Positions 15,804-15,897 of a DNA stretch of 15,897 nt are shown here, piece after piece. The position numbers and the translations under genes are program-made. The stretch's first letter is position 1. Every line of letters begins with the position of its first letter. The stretch is from CAZVYJ01 sp964631565 (lineage in GTDB: Bacteria; Planctomycetota; Phycisphaerae; SM23-33). Below the pieces are notes generated by a model, which worked only from the letters and a program-made list of their open reading frames with translations, was not told the DNA's origin and did no database searches. Location: positions 1-15,897 of the forward strand of contig CAZVYJ010000058.1 of assembly GCA_964631565.1 (NCBI GenBank), given 5' to 3'.

Positions 15804-15832
15804 AATATATCAGCCGGCCGGCGGTGCGGCAA
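15804..15832 (-). promoter_or_regulatory. Promoter of the HIT-dGTPase operon, probably leaderless
   Basis: On the minus strand a -35 TTGCCG (15832-15827) and a -10 TATATT (15809-15804) are 17 bp apart. The -10 carries a TG extension (TGATATATT). Exactly 10 nt separate the -10 from the ATG at 15793, leaving a predicted leader of about 3-5 nt. No Shine-Dalgarno sequence is present. Confidence 0.6.
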
Positions 15833-15897
15833 TAAGCAGAAATCCTGACTCATCCCCAGTTTTAGTTCAGGCAAAAAAATAGCCGACTTCTTTAGTG

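Noticed and set aside
15791..15874. Upstream ATG for the HIT gene at 15874
   Set aside because: It adds 27 unrelated residues, and the promoter at 15804-15832 lies inside the added stretch.

Overview
This 15.9 kb window looks like ordinary chromosomal DNA from a bacterium of the phylum Planctomycetota, probably a Phycisphaerae-like lineage. That placement is inferred from four things: a groEL-groES-groEL-dnaJ-grpE gene order, a phenylalanyl-tRNA synthetase beta chain without its usual tRNA-binding domain, a large membrane protein of a style I associate with planctomycetes, and short GC-rich inverted repeats between genes. No database search was possible. I see no transposase, phage gene, CRISPR array, tRNA or rRNA gene.

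Left region (1-3827, minus strand): pheT (phenylalanyl-tRNA synthetase beta) lies downstream of xylB (xylulokinase). A possible further minus-strand gene starts at position 23 and leaves the window. A non-coding divergent region (3828-4248) separates xylB from folC (folate synthesis) on the plus strand. folC has a good promoter so close to its ATG that the transcript is probably leaderless. A rho-independent terminator ends folC.

Central region (6024-11920, plus strand): a protein-folding cluster holding groL1, groS, groL2, dnaJ, grpE and a small FmdB-type zinc-ribbon gene. Together they supply two chaperonin variants sharing one co-chaperonin, plus the J-protein and nucleotide exchange factor of an Hsp70 machine whose dnaK is not in the window. 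No CIRCE operator is visible. Stem-loops lie in the groS-groL2 and groL2-dnaJ gaps and may adjust relative expression.

Right region: a 621-residue membrane protein of unknown function (12157-14022) with a large non-membrane domain and a C-terminal membrane block. It ends at a strong bidirectional terminator. Facing it on the minus strand is a two-gene nucleotide-housekeeping operon: a HIT-family Ap4A phosphorylase-like gene followed 9 nt later by a dGTPase-like HD phosphohydrolase. The HIT gene has a promoter with the same tight spacing to its ATG as folC.

I do not see a clearly new multi-gene system. The most worthwhile leads are the paired leaderless-type promoters, the divergence of the two GroELs, the stem-loops inside the chaperone cluster, the unknown membrane protein and the short PheT.
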